Shown here one piece after another: positions 1-9,351 of a stretch of DNA of 64,000 nucleotides (positions are counted from its first letter, which is position 1; the number at the start of each line of letters is the position of its first letter). Both the position numbers and the translations under genes were made by a program. Below the pieces are notes generated by a model. The model worked only from the letters and a program-made list of their open reading frames with translations, searched no databases and was not told where the DNA came from. The stretch spans positions 15,780 to 79,779 of the forward strand of contig JAHPYY010000164.1 of the NCBI GenBank assembly GCA_019058515.1, written 5' to 3'. Origin of the DNA: Promethearchaeota archaeon. GTDB taxonomy: Archaea > Asgardarchaeota > Lokiarchaeia > Sigynarchaeales > SOKP01.

Positions 1-972
1 ATGAAAAACACTATATTTAGGTCAAAATATAAAAAAAAAGTTATTGAAATGAAGTTTTACACTCTTGTTATTTATCTAATTCTGGCGGTATTATCGAGTT
101 CTTTTGCCATTGCGTTATATCGGGAAGAAATTAACAATAGATGTATTTCCGAACCAAGAGTGTCCGAATCTCACTCTCCACTTACCATTGACGGAAATGC
201 GGCATTAGACGCGTTTTGTTCGGAAAGGGGGACGAGCGGTCAATCGTGGTCCACTGCTCATGTGATTGAAGGTTATGAGATAAATGCTGTGGGACAAGGA
301 GGCCCTTCCAATCCTAATAGCTTTGGGATTGAGATCAAAAATACGGATAGATATTTAATAATTAAAGACTGTTATATTCAAGATGCAGCAGGTGTCGGAA
401 GCTCGGGAGGGATCGTACTTCTCCAATGTGAAAATATAAATATTACTGAATGTGAATTTTTCGATAATGAGGTGGGAATTAATCTGTGGAACTCAAATCA
501 TATCGCTATTTCGGAAAACGATATTTCAGAATGTGGTATGGGAGTTAGACTTTGGGACTCTAGTAATAGTTTCGTCTTGAATAATTTCATCTCTCAGGGC
601 ACTATAAATGGAATATATTTAAAATTGGCGAATTACAATACCATCTCGGGTAATGAGGCATCGTATAATAGACTCTATGGTATTAAATTGGACGAATCGA
701 ATAATAATATTATATACGATAATAATGCTTCATACAACCATTATGACGGCATTTACTTAGATAGCGAAACAGAAAACAACCAAGTTTATCAAAATATTGT
801 TTGTAACAATGAATTAAGCAGTGTTAATGATTTTGGGAGCAATAACGATATTCACGATAACAATGAATGTAATCAAATAATCCCAAGTTTTCCTCTCTTA
901 TGGATATTAGGATTCATTTCACTCGGGTTTATTATTTTATTCCACAAAACACAATGGAAATTAATAAGATAA
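1..972 (+). CDS. Surface beta-helix (NosD/PbH1-type) repeat protein with C-terminal anchor
   Basis: A 323-residue protein with a basic N-terminus, a hydrophobic signal or anchor segment at about residues 17-40, then repeated right-handed beta-helix units (about 100-285) rich in Asn, Ile and Gly, such as N-x-I-S-x-N-x-x-S and N-x-I-x-x-N. A single hydrophobic helix at about 296-314 followed by a short basic tail suggests a C-terminal membrane anchor with the repeat domain outside the cell. NosD/PbH1 repeats are known in carbohydrate-active and periplasmic copper-handling proteins, but no catalytic residues can be assigned here, so an adhesive or sugar-binding role is only inference. The frame is open at the window edge, so the true start may lie upstream; Met17 is another possible start. 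Confidence 0.72.
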   Translation: MKNTIFRSKYKKKVIEMKFYTLVIYLILAVLSSSFAIALYREEINNRCISEPRVSESHSPLTIDGNAALDAFCSERGTSGQSWSTAHVIEGYEINAVGQGGPSNPNSFGIEIKNTDRYLIIKDCYIQDAAGVGSSGGIVLLQCENINITECEFFDNEVGINLWNSNHIAISENDISECGMGVRLWDSSNSFVLNNFISQGTINGIYLKLANYNTISGNEASYNRLYGIKLDESNNNIIYDNNASYNHYDGIYLDSETENNQVYQNIVCNNELSSVNDFGSNNDIHDNNECNQIIPSFPLLWILGFISLGFIILFHKTQWKLIR

Positions 973-1031
973 ATATCTAAGAAATAAATTTTGGGTTCGA
1001 TTCAAAAAATGGTGAATTATGGGATTGTAAA

Positions 1032-1283
1032 TTAATTGATTCTTTTAGGAGGAATTCTAACAATGCGAGGATTTTCTACCAAGGAAATAGCATTTTCGGG
1101 GCAATATTTCGCACATATTCCGCATCCTACGCAAAATTCTCCTACTTTCTCAGCTTTATTATCATCGTTTAACTCTATTACATTGTATTGACATTTTTTA
1201 ACGCAGATTCCACATCCTACGCACAAATCTTGGTCTATCTTAGATGTGAATTTGGCAGCGTTAATCGTTGCGCCTATCAACAT
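1032..1283 (-). CDS. 2x[4Fe-4S] ferredoxin domain, probably the tail of the upstream Fe-S gene
   Basis: Two classical CxxCxxCxxxC clusters are present at Cys21/24/27/31 and Cys51/54/57/61, the pattern of a bacterial-type 2[4Fe-4S] ferredoxin that passes low-potential electrons. It lies directly downstream of the cysteine-rich Fe-S gene on the same strand and in the same reading frame, separated from it only by one TAG and three sense codons (V-P-N). From memory, related Fe-S proteins carry this ferredoxin module as a C-terminal fusion, so this piece was probably once part of one longer protein. It could now be made separately from the ATG at 1283, by readthrough, or not at all. Confidence 0.7.
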   Translation of the reverse strand: MLIGATINAAKFTSKIDQDLCVGCGICVKKCQYNVIELNDDNKAEKVGEFCVGCGICAKYCPENAISLVENPRIVRIPPKRIN

Positions 1284-1292
1284 ATTTGGTAC

Positions 1293-2171
1293 CTAACCGC
1301 AACAACAACTACAGCAATTACAAATACTAGTCTCATCTCGGTTTATATCAAAATTGGGGTGATAAGCTTTATGAATTAGGTCGTCTTCTTCCGCTTTTTT
1401 AAGAATTTTGAGAGCTTCTTCCTTTGAAACTAACCTACCGAAACCGTTTTCTGAGACATGGCGCGCAGATTTTCCAAAAGTGAAGCAATTTTCGCGCTGA
1501 TCCGTTTGTTTGCACGGGTCTCCTAGTAAGTCACGATGGTGACGACAAAAACAATGCCCAACTGCGATATCGTCGAACTTTTCAACAAGCTCTTCCACTC
1601 TCTGAGTTGGAAGTATCTTCTCTATGGGTACATCGATTTCTTGGTTGATTTCTACTTTTATCGAAGTTCCCTCTATGTTTTTAAATACGGGAAGTGTCCT
1701 GTCAATTGGAGGCTGATCGAGTAGGGTAGGAACGACAGTATCGTATTCTTTTTGAATGAATTCACGAAGCTCGTATTGTAGTTTCTTGAATAGATCAGCG
1801 ATTTCTTTGTTCCTTTTGTTGATTTCCAATTTTCCCATGAAAAAATACTCAAATATTCCCACATTCACGAGTGGGAGCAGTCGATACACCATAACGCCCT
1901 TTGAATTGGGTTGATTGAACATTACCCCAATTTTCGCTAGCGTTGTAGCTTTTTTGATTATTTTCTCTTCTGGTAATTTGCTACTTTTCTTTAATTCTTC
2001 GAGAGTTTGAGATCTTTTCCAATGAAATGCAGATATAAAATCTAAATCATCTTCAGTAATAACGAATTTTAAAATATCGATAATCGTATCGGAAACAGGT
2101 AATGGTGTACCTCCAGCAGAGCTGATTATCCTTGCTGCTTTATAATATTTTTTTTCTAATGCTTCTACCAA
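1293..2171 (-). CDS. Cysteine-rich Fe-S oxidoreductase-like protein
   Basis: A 292-residue protein. The N-terminal half is helical with a winged-helix-like stretch (about 30-100), and the C-terminal part is cysteine-rich: a CFCRHHRDLLGDPC segment, a CFTFG segment, and a final run of five cysteines in the last nine residues. These resemble the Fe-S-binding region of anaerobe proteins that continue into a 2[4Fe-4S] ferredoxin domain, and such a domain follows here in the same frame after a TAG stop. A redox role with Fe-S cofactors is likely; the partner and substrate are unknown. The stop right after the last cysteines may truncate the protein. Confidence 0.6.
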   Translation of the reverse strand: MVEALEKKYYKAARIISSAGGTPLPVSDTIIDILKFVITEDDLDFISAFHWKRSQTLEELKKSSKLPEEKIIKKATTLAKIGVMFNQPNSKGVMVYRLLPLVNVGIFEYFFMGKLEINKRNKEIADLFKKLQYELREFIQKEYDTVVPTLLDQPPIDRTLPVFKNIEGTSIKVEINQEIDVPIEKILPTQRVEELVEKFDDIAVGHCFCRHHRDLLGDPCKQTDQRENCFTFGKSARHVSENGFGRLVSKEEALKILKKAEEDDLIHKAYHPNFDINRDETSICNCCSCCCG

Positions 2172-2280
2172 ATTAATTCATCCTCATGTAAAGTAATCTT
2201 ATACTAAACATGTCTGAGTTTTCTTTAGATTATTTTTTACATATAATTAATTTTGTTATAATATCCCAAAACTAGTGAAT

Positions 2281-3336
2281 TTATCCTTCCTTGAAAATGT
2301 TGATATCGTAATAATCATAGGTTTTTCTTTCAGTAGTCGGCGGATAGATTTTTAATGATAACCCGTTTTCTTCTAATTCAAACATAGCTGTACACAGTGT
2401 GCTGGTAAATAGTTCACCTAGTTCCGATTCTCTTGCTTTTTTCTTAGGAATTAAAATCTTTTTGCCACTAAGAACGGATAGAGCATCCAATGAAGCTATG
2501 TTAGTGTTCTGAATTAATTCAAATCCCCTCTCGTATCTCCTTTTAGTCGAATCAACTGCGATTGAATACTTTTTCATAGGTTTCGAAACGAAATGATTTG
2601 AGTGAAAAAAGACATCATCGACTTCGGTAGCATAACTTTTCTTCGAGCTGGTTTCAAGGTTGACAGCTCGTTTTTCTTGAAGGGAAATTATGTTGTAGGA
2701 AAAACTACCTGATCTCCCAGATGTTCGTGCAATTTCGAGAGTCTTGTTAATTGTTTTTGCTTCCAACATTGCTCTATCTAACAGGACACGAGGTATTCCC
2801 ATTGGCACACGCCAGCGATTAATCGCATTACAAGACTTAGCAATACCAAAAATATTAAAAGAAAACGATGTACCAGGTAAACATCCTGGATAAGCATGAG
2901 CTAAAAACTTTACATCGTTTTCTAATTCTACATGGAGTAAGTAAGATGTGTCTTGAAAAATATATTCGTGATCTTCATTATGAGCTAATATAATTTTATT
3001 TCTATCCCTAAAAATAACAGTAGAACATGCATATTGGGGAATGGGGGGAAAAAAATGCCTAAAGTTAGCAACCAATACTCTTCTAAAATCAATATTCGCT
3101 CCGTTTGCGATTCCTTGCATTTCCTCAATATATTGGGGGAAATTTTGTTTAGCGTGATCTAAAAGTTTATCAACCCAGCTAGGTTCTTTTTTATCTCTTT
3201 CAAATAGTTCTTTAAATATAACGCTTTCTTCAAAAGCTTTGTGGATTCGCGTTTTAAATTGTGTTCCGATGTTAAAACCAATTTCGTAGTTGGTACCAGA
3301 TGTCTTGAAATACGGTAAGATGGTTTTAATTACCAT
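2281..3336 (-). CDS. C45-family autoproteolytic acyltransferase/hydrolase
   Basis: A 351-residue Ntn-hydrolase of the peptidase C45 (acyl-CoA:6-aminopenicillanic acid acyltransferase-like) family. The likely nucleophile is Cys104 in the motif A-C-S-T, which would become the N-terminal residue after self-cleavage; H-N-E-D at 119-122 follows as in the family. The N-terminal propeptide contains the usual Y-x-x-G-x-x-x-G-x-Q-like stretch at about 17-26. Such enzymes cleave or form amide bonds on acylated amines; the natural substrate here is not evident. No signal peptide is visible, so it is probably cytoplasmic. It stands alone, with about 110 bp to the next gene downstream. Confidence 0.75.
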   Translation of the reverse strand: MVIKTILPYFKTSGTNYEIGFNIGTQFKTRIHKAFEESVIFKELFERDKKEPSWVDKLLDHAKQNFPQYIEEMQGIANGANIDFRRVLVANFRHFFPPIPQYACSTVIFRDRNKIILAHNEDHEYIFQDTSYLLHVELENDVKFLAHAYPGCLPGTSFSFNIFGIAKSCNAINRWRVPMGIPRVLLDRAMLEAKTINKTLEIARTSGRSGSFSYNIISLQEKRAVNLETSSKKSYATEVDDVFFHSNHFVSKPMKKYSIAVDSTKRRYERGFELIQNTNIASLDALSVLSGKKILIPKKKARESELGELFTSTLCTAMFELEENGLSLKIYPPTTERKTYDYYDINIFKEG

Positions 3337-3620
3337 ATTATTAATGAAAAATTGCTAGACTTAATTTAGTTTATGGATAAAACTTTTCTTATAATAATGA
3401 GTGCCGAATTAGCAATATTGCTATGAAGATACTCTTATTATTTCATAGTGGTAATTTTTTCGAAATGACCTCAAATAATTATTATTGAAATATCAATTAT
3501 ACATGTTATTCTTTTTTTTGTAAGAGATTAAATTATAAACTAGAATTATATAACTCATAAATCAAAGTTAAATGAATTAGAATGAATTTATCTAAAACAT
3601 TAATATTATTCTAGAGTAAT

Positions 3621-4499
3621 ATGAAGTTAAGTTCAGAGTTTGAAGGCACTCCTTTAAAGGAATACACCACGAAAATCAATTGGCGAGAAATAATGAACTA
3701 CGCAGCAGCTATAGAAGACGATAACGAAGTATATTTTAACGATGAAGGAAGAGAGGAAATTTTAGCTCCTCCTATGTTCGCAGTTGCAGTTACATGGCCT
3801 ATTCTTGAAAACATTACGAATAACATCGGATCAGATAAATTTCCCGTTAGAGTGTTGAATAAAGTGGTTCATTATACCGAGAATTTACAGATTCATCGCT
3901 TAATTAAACCTGACGACGAGTTAAAGATTAGTGGTGAGGTGATAGAGATTTCTCCCCATCGCTCGGGAACATATGTAGTTATTCAATTAAATGCAGTTGA
4001 TAATTCTGGTGAAAGCGTGTTTACAGAATATATGGGTGGATTGCTCCGAGGAGTAAAATACATTGGAGATAGGCCAAGACCAAAGGAAAAACCTATCAAT
4101 TCTCGTAAAAAGACCCAAAATGGGATATCATGGTCGAAATCAATATATATTGACAAATTTAGACCGTTCATTTACGATGGTTGTACTGACATCGTGTTTC
4201 CAATTCACACCTCGAAAAAATTTGCTCGTTTTGTTGGATTACCAGATATAATTTTGCAAGGAACCGCCACTCTCGCTTATTCTGTAAAGGAAATCACGAA
4301 CATAGAAGCGAAGCAAGACCCAACCAGAATTAAGGAAATTTCTTGCCGATTCACAGGTATGGTGTTTCCTGGAACCAATATCGAATTGAAAGTAACTAAA
4401 GTAGATACAAACGAAGGCACTAAAATGGTTTTTTTTGAGGTATTTACAGAAAACAACCAGAAAGCAATTTCAAATGGATATATTGTTATTTCAGATTAA
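3621..4499 (+). CDS. MaoC-like double hot-dog dehydratase/hydratase
   Basis: A 292-residue protein with two hot-dog domains, about 10-150 and 165-290. The second half has F-P-I-H-T near residue 193 followed by a GLPDIILQGTATLA-like helix, matching the hydratase-2 motif (usually D-x-N-P-I-H-x-D then G-x-x-x-H-G). The acidic residue of the usual D-x-N-P-I-H pair is replaced by Phe, so activity is uncertain. MaoC proteins hydrate enoyl-CoA thioesters in acyl-CoA metabolism. Monocistronic, with AT-rich gaps on both sides. Confidence 0.7.
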   Translation: MKLSSEFEGTPLKEYTTKINWREIMNYAAAIEDDNEVYFNDEGREEILAPPMFAVAVTWPILENITNNIGSDKFPVRVLNKVVHYTENLQIHRLIKPDDELKISGEVIEISPHRSGTYVVIQLNAVDNSGESVFTEYMGGLLRGVKYIGDRPRPKEKPINSRKKTQNGISWSKSIYIDKFRPFIYDGCTDIVFPIHTSKKFARFVGLPDIILQGTATLAYSVKEITNIEAKQDPTRIKEISCRFTGMVFPGTNIELKVTKVDTNEGTKMVFFEVFTENNQKAISNGYIVISD

Positions 4500-4642
4500 A
4501 AAAACCCGGTACAATACGAAGATAAAGATTATTTTTAAAGTTAATTGATATAAATCTCTAAATTAAAATTTAGATTTTTCTCTTTTATTACCTTCTTAAA
4601 ATTATTCTTTATATTTTTCTTATTTCATTTTCTAATAAATAT

Positions 4643-6244
4643 ATGATTCACTTCGATTATTTAAATCCAGATCTACCCATTGAAAAACGGGTTAAATCGC
4701 TTCTTTCCCAGATGACATTGGAAGAAAAAGCTACTCAAATACTTAATATATCAACTGAGATTAAGAGATTAAAGATCCCCCGTTATGATTGGAGAAACGA
4801 GTGTATCCACGGGGTCGCTTTTGCGGGAAAAGCAACTGTGTTTCCTCAAGCAATTGCAATGGCTGCATCTTGGAACCCTTTTCTTGTATATAATGTAGCA
4901 GACGCAATTTCTACCGAAGCTCGTGCTAAACACCACGAAGCTATTCGAAATAACAAACGAACGAGATATTATGGGTTAACATTTGCCGCTCCTAACATTA
5001 ATATTTGTAGGGATCCGCGTTGGGGGCGCTGTCAAGAGACATATGGAGAAGATCCGTTTTTGACTTCTCAGTTAGCAATTGCATTTATTAAAGGTTTACA
5101 GGGGAATGATCCTCGATACTTGAAATGCGTTTCAGAAGTGAAACATTACTCCGTCCATAGTGGACCTGAAAATATTAGACATAAATTTGATATAAGAGTA
5201 GATAAAAAAGATTTATGGGAAACTTATTTACCAGCTTTTGAAGCTTCAATTAAAGAGGGGAAAGCTCTTGGAATTATGAGCGCATATAATAGGTTAAATG
5301 GAGAAGCGTGCAGCTCAAATAGCTATCTTTTAGAAGAAATCTTGAGAGACGAGTGGAAATTTCAAGGATATGTGATAAGCGATGGTGGAGCGGTGACCGA
5401 CATTTTACAAGGGCATAAACTCGTAGAAACCTACGAAGAGGCTATTTCTCGATCGATAAAAGCAGGGTGCGATGTGATAAATCCTCTTAATATAATGACC
5501 AATTGGAAAATAAAGAAACACCAAAAAACCATTATAAATGCTTTAGAGCGAAGTGTTCTGACTGAAAACGATTTGGATAACTCTTTAGGGCGTTTATTTG
5601 CCATAAGATTTAAACTTGGTATGTTCGATCCTCCTGAAATGGTTCCTTTTTCAACAATTCCCTTTTCTGTGGTTGGTTCTCAGAAGCATCGGAATTTGGC
5701 TAAACAAATGGCAGAAGAATCGATAGTTCTATTAAAAAACGAAAATAATCTACTTCCAATTTCAAAAAATATTAATTCTATTGCTGTTATCGGTCCAAAC
5801 GCAAATACATTAGAAGTTCTCTTAGGAGATTACAGCGGAGAACCAACTCAATACACTACCATTTTACAAGGTATTAAGTCTACCGTATCTCAAAATACAA
5901 AAATAAATTATGCTAAAGGAAGTGAATTAATAGGGGATTTAGCAGATGATTTTGATAAAGCTATTGATATAGCAACAAATGCAGACATCTCACTTTTAGC
6001 ATTAGGGTTGTCTGGAAGTATCGAAGGCGAGGAAGGATTTGTATTAGGTCCTCTTAAGGGAGATAGAAGTTCTTTAGATCTTCCCGAAAATCAAGCAACC
6101 TTATTAAGGGAAATCAACTCCATAGGTAAACCCGTTGTTTTAATATTATCGGGAGGAAGTGCTTTATCAATTAACTATGCAAATAACCATGTGTCATCAA
6201 TTGTTGAAACTTGGTATCCCGGTCAGGAGTTGGTGATGCTATAG
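4643..6244 (+). CDS. GH3 beta-glycosidase, N-terminal part (frameshifted gene)
   Basis: This part covers the (beta/alpha)8 domain and most of the second domain of a glycoside hydrolase family 3 enzyme. Visible family features are the N-terminal QMTLEEKATQ, NEC.HG, FPQAI, an APNINICRDPRWGRCQE block, KH.S in the catalytic groove, and the nucleophile Asp247 in VISDGG. GH3 enzymes release terminal glucose, xylose or GlcNAc residues. Translation runs off into L-V-M-L-stop after WYPGQE, where the family has WYPGQEGG.A. The missing continuation (G-V-G-D-A-I-A-S-V-L-F-G) is present one frame over, so a single base is missing near 6226-6232. No signal peptide is visible. Either a recent pseudogene or an assembly error. 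Confidence 0.85.
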   Translation: MIHFDYLNPDLPIEKRVKSLLSQMTLEEKATQILNISTEIKRLKIPRYDWRNECIHGVAFAGKATVFPQAIAMAASWNPFLVYNVADAISTEARAKHHEAIRNNKRTRYYGLTFAAPNINICRDPRWGRCQETYGEDPFLTSQLAIAFIKGLQGNDPRYLKCVSEVKHYSVHSGPENIRHKFDIRVDKKDLWETYLPAFEASIKEGKALGIMSAYNRLNGEACSSNSYLLEEILRDEWKFQGYVISDGGAVTDILQGHKLVETYEEAISRSIKAGCDVINPLNIMTNWKIKKHQKTIINALERSVLTENDLDNSLGRLFAIRFKLGMFDPPEMVPFSTIPFSVVGSQKHRNLAKQMAEESIVLLKNENNLLPISKNINSIAVIGPNANTLEVLLGDYSGEPTQYTTILQGIKSTVSQNTKINYAKGSELIGDLADDFDKAIDIATNADISLLALGLSGSIEGEEGFVLGPLKGDRSSLDLPENQATLLREINSIGKPVVLILSGGSALSINYANNHVSSIVETWYPGQELVML

Positions 6245-6780
6245 CTTCGGTCTTATTTGGACAGCAAAATCCTTCTGGTAAACTTCCCCTTACATTTTAT
6301 AATTCAGTAGAACAAATTCCAGATTTTAAGAATTATAAAATGCAAGGGAGGACATATCGGTTTTTTGATGGAGAAGTGATTTATCCGTTCGGGTTTGGGT
6401 TAAGCTACAGTAAATTCGAATATAATAATTATAAGCTATCCAAAACAATACTACAAAAAAGCGAATTATTGGACATTTCGGTTCAAGTTTCAAACAAAGG
6501 ACCGTACGATGGTGCAGAAGTTGTACAACTATATCTTAACCCAGTTAATCCAATTGAAAATGATCCTATACGAGGATTGAAAGGATTCAAGAAAATTTTT
6601 ATCAAAAGTGGAGCCGCAAAAATAGTAACATTTCAATTAAATTATAACGAATTTTTTCGAATAAATTCCACTGGAGCTAAAGAAATAATACCTGGTGAAT
6701 ATATTGTATCAATCGGAGGATCTCAACCAATTGATAAAATAACAGCTAAACTTGTTAAGAAAATTATAGAAATATTATAG
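6211..6780 (+). CDS. GH3 beta-glycosidase, C-terminal part (frameshifted gene)
   Basis: This frame supplies the rest of the GH3 enzyme: the end of the alpha/beta sandwich (GDAIASVLFGQQNPSGKLP, the standard G.A...L.G..NPSGKLP.T), the GFGLSY motif, and a fibronectin-type III-like C-terminal domain (about residues 70-185). The first few codons before G-V-G-D-A are an artefact of the overlap with the upstream frame, and there is no independent start signal, so it is unlikely to be a gene of its own. With the upstream part it would make an enzyme of about 710 residues, normal for GH3. Confidence 0.8.
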   Translation: MVSRSGVGDAIASVLFGQQNPSGKLPLTFYNSVEQIPDFKNYKMQGRTYRFFDGEVIYPFGFGLSYSKFEYNNYKLSKTILQKSELLDISVQVSNKGPYDGAEVVQLYLNPVNPIENDPIRGLKGFKKIFIKSGAAKIVTFQLNYNEFFRINSTGAKEIIPGEYIVSIGGSQPIDKITAKLVKKIIEIL

Positions 6781-6809
6781 ATGGTTGTGTACGAGTTATA
6801 ATTGATTGA

Positions 6810-6905
6810 ATCTTTAAAACTGCCTTAATTGTTAAGATATTAGGAAGAGAAGTTGCTACTCACGACGAAACTCGAGAGATTTTAAAGTTACATCCAAAAA
6901 ACTAA
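6810..6905 (+). pseudogene. Possible 3' remnant of a BKACE-type (3-keto-5-aminohexanoate cleavage) gene
   Basis: After the GH3 gene an open frame without a start codon reads ...ALIVKILGREVATHDETRE-I-L-K-L-H and stops at 6903-6905. The run I-L-G-R-E-(V/I)-A-T-x-x-E-x-R-E-I-L resembles the C-terminus of beta-keto acid cleavage enzymes as I remember them. Only about 30 residues survive, so this is a tentative gene relic. Confidence 0.35.
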
Positions 6906-7034
6906 TCTATCCAATATTTTTTTAAATCCTTTTAAGTTCAATATAGTTTATCTCCATTTTGTAAAGTTAAATTAATATAAAAACACGACAAAATATAATT
7001 TATAATTAAGAAATCACGATATTATAATGCTATA

Positions 7035-8879
7035 ATGTTAAAACAAAATGAATTGCTGGAAGTAGATAAATCTAAGGCAAATCCTTTTGAGGCATTGGGA
7101 GAAGTACTGGAACCAGAGCTTACATATAATTACAATCTTCATTCAGAATACATTGAAATGCGAGATGGAGTGAAATTGGCTGCTACAATTTTGATTCCGA
7201 AAGATTTACCTTCTAGTGGTAAGGTTCCAACTCTTTTACATCAAACAAGGTATTGGAGAGCGTATCACCTAAGAATTCCTTATAGGTGGGTTTACGACGA
7301 AGTGATAACTCAAAGTCCTTCCAACGAAATATTCACCGATAGAGGATACGCAATTGTTTACATCGATGTTAGAGGATGTGGAGCTTCTTATGGTTCTCGA
7401 GCGTACCCTTGGACAGAAGAGGAAATAAGAGATGGAGCGGATGTAGTTGACTGGATAATTACTCAGGAGTGGTCGGATGGTAGGGTTATTTCGAAGGGGA
7501 TCTCCTACCCAGGTATTTGCGTTGAAAAGCTTGGATATAACGCTCATTCTGCTGTAAAGGCATTGATTATAGGACACGCTTTTTGGGATCCATACAACGA
7601 TGTAGCTCTTCCTGGGGGTTGCTACGACCGGGGTTTTATGCAATTATGGTCCTTTTTAGGAAAAAAACTAGATGAAAACAGTCCTAAGGCATTCCGGGAA
7701 ATAGGACCGGATTCTTGGGTATTATTGAAAGGAGTTAAGCTAGTCGACAATGATGTAAGCGGAGAATTATTAAAAAAGGCATTGATTGAGCACAAAGTTA
7801 ATACATATGTGCATGATCTCGCTTGTGATAAAACTTTTCGCGATGATACTTTGATGGAAGGAATGAATTTCGATACGATTGCCACTTTTACTGATCAAGA
7901 AAGACTCGAGAAGTCCAAAGTACCCATACTAGCTTGGTGCAGTTATCTAGATTCTGGTTATTGCGACGCGATTATTCACCGATTTATGAACTTAAGTAAC
8001 CCTCAGATTGCGATATTAGGTTCTTGGAATCACGGCGCTTCATTACCTGCAAACCAATTCTTTCCCGAGCGTGAAAAAGTGTCTCCTTCGATAAGAGAAA
8101 GAATCAACTCGTGGGTAAATTTTTCTGACATCTGCGTTACAGGTAAGGGCATAGAAGGAAAAACGCTCTATTACTATACTTTAGTAGAAGAAAAATGGAA
8201 GAAAACTCAGGTTTGGCCTCCTGAAGGCCAATTTAAGCAACGATGGTATTTTTCAGAAAACTTTAGCTTCAGCGAATCAAAACCAGAAGTTAGTGATGGG
8301 GCAGACGATTATAAAATAAATTTTAGAGCCACTACAGGAAGAAACAATCGTTGGTGGGCTCTTTTAGGACTCCCTATAACCTATGCTGGTAGAGAAAAAA
8401 TGGATGAGAAATTGTTAACTTACTCTAGTCAATCATTAGACAAGGATTTGGAGATTACGGGATTCATTAAAGTATCGCTATTCATGAAAACTACACACGA
8501 CGACGGGGCAATATACGCATATTTCGAAGATGTGGACGAAAATGGAAAAGTAACTTATATTGCTGACGGTCAACTAAGGTTACTACACCGTAAAATCGCA
8601 AATGAAACACCTCCTTTCAAGTTTACAAAAGTGTATCACACATATAAGAGAAAAGACGCTTTACCAGTCATTCCTGGAGAAATAATGGAAGTTACCTTTT
8701 CGCTACATATAACATCAGTGTTAATCAAAAAAGGGCATCGATTTAGAATTGCAATTGCGGGTCACGATAAAGATACTTTCTATCGATATCCCGCAGAAGG
8801 GCGTCCGACGATTACCCTAATGCGATCGAAAGATCACGCATCCTATATTGAATTACCAATTATTAAAGGAGGGAATTAG
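7035..8879 (+). CDS. CocE/NonD-type alpha/beta hydrolase (X-Pro dipeptidyl-peptidase family)
   Basis: A 614-residue serine hydrolase. The N-terminal alpha/beta-hydrolase domain has YIDVRGCGASYGS (oxyanion and nucleophile region), the nucleophile Ser157 in G-I-S-Y-P-G, an Asp in LAWCSYLDSGYCDA, and the catalytic His in LGSWNHGAS. The C-terminal half (about 390-610) is the jelly-roll domain of the S15/CocE family, ending in GHRFRIAIAGHDKDTFYRYP. Relatives cleave X-Pro peptides, cocaine-like esters or glutaryl-7-ACA; the substrate here is unknown. No signal peptide is visible. It ends in TAG just before a strong Shine-Dalgarno for the next gene, so the two probably form an operon. Confidence 0.85.
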   Translation: MLKQNELLEVDKSKANPFEALGEVLEPELTYNYNLHSEYIEMRDGVKLAATILIPKDLPSSGKVPTLLHQTRYWRAYHLRIPYRWVYDEVITQSPSNEIFTDRGYAIVYIDVRGCGASYGSRAYPWTEEEIRDGADVVDWIITQEWSDGRVISKGISYPGICVEKLGYNAHSAVKALIIGHAFWDPYNDVALPGGCYDRGFMQLWSFLGKKLDENSPKAFREIGPDSWVLLKGVKLVDNDVSGELLKKALIEHKVNTYVHDLACDKTFRDDTLMEGMNFDTIATFTDQERLEKSKVPILAWCSYLDSGYCDAIIHRFMNLSNPQIAILGSWNHGASLPANQFFPEREKVSPSIRERINSWVNFSDICVTGKGIEGKTLYYYTLVEEKWKKTQVWPPEGQFKQRWYFSENFSFSESKPEVSDGADDYKINFRATTGRNNRWWALLGLPITYAGREKMDEKLLTYSSQSLDKDLEITGFIKVSLFMKTTHDDGAIYAYFEDVDENGKVTYIADGQLRLLHRKIANETPPFKFTKVYHTYKRKDALPVIPGEIMEVTFSLHITSVLIKKGHRFRIAIAGHDKDTFYRYPAEGRPTITLMRSKDHASYIELPIIKGGN

Positions 8880-8880
8880 C

Positions 8881-8887
8881 GGAGGAG
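8881..8887 (+). promoter_or_regulatory. Strong Shine-Dalgarno
   Basis: GGAGGAG lies seven bases upstream of the ATG at 8895 and just behind the TAG stop of the preceding gene. It fixes the start of the 122-residue gene. Confidence 0.7.
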
Positions 8888-8894
8888 AACACCT

Positions 8895-9263
8895 ATGGAA
8901 GAATTAATACCAATGTTACGAGACAAATTAAAAAGAGCTATCACAGTAAATGTTGATGAGGATAAAAACAAAATTACACTAATAATTAACCGCGAGACTA
9001 AAATTAGCGAAGAATTAGCAAGTCCAGAAGAAATTAAGATTATGCTCCACATGTTTGGCAAGTTAGAAAAAGATTTTCCTATGAACATCGTGATTAATAA
9101 CCAAGAAGATATTGTTGAAATCTCGCTTAACTCAAGGGAAGATACGGTTAGAGTTGGAAATATTGCTGAAAATATTTGGAATACATCTGTAGAAATGCTC
9201 GAACAGTGTCTAGCCGGCGATTTTAGCGGCATTAAGCACATAGGAAACATTGACGAGATGTAA
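8895..9263 (+). CDS. Small acidic protein of unknown function
   Basis: A 122-residue protein that I do not recognise. It begins with a helical segment (about 1-16), then alternating short beta strands and charged loops, with no cysteine cluster, membrane segment or known motif. The start is secure: a GGAGGAG Shine-Dalgarno at 8881-8887 sits seven bases before the ATG. It lies 15 bp after the CocE-type hydrolase and is probably co-transcribed with it. Confidence 0.65.
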   Translation: MEELIPMLRDKLKRAITVNVDEDKNKITLIINRETKISEELASPEEIKIMLHMFGKLEKDFPMNIVINNQEDIVEISLNSREDTVRVGNIAENIWNTSVEMLEQCLAGDFSGIKHIGNIDEM

Positions 9264-9351
9264 TATTTCTAAATTATTTAAAAGACGCTACACCTTATTT
9301 TTAGGATACCTTTTCTCCGAGATAATTAAAGAATTGCTCGAGATCAATATT

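Noticed and set aside
7269..7643. Antisense frames over CocE and other large genes
   Set aside because: They follow from the codon pattern of the real genes and have no start signals or recognisable domains.
8880..9263. Fusion of the CocE hydrolase and the small protein by reading through TAG 8877-8879
   Set aside because: The frames happen to match, but a strong Shine-Dalgarno and ATG right after the stop show a separate gene.
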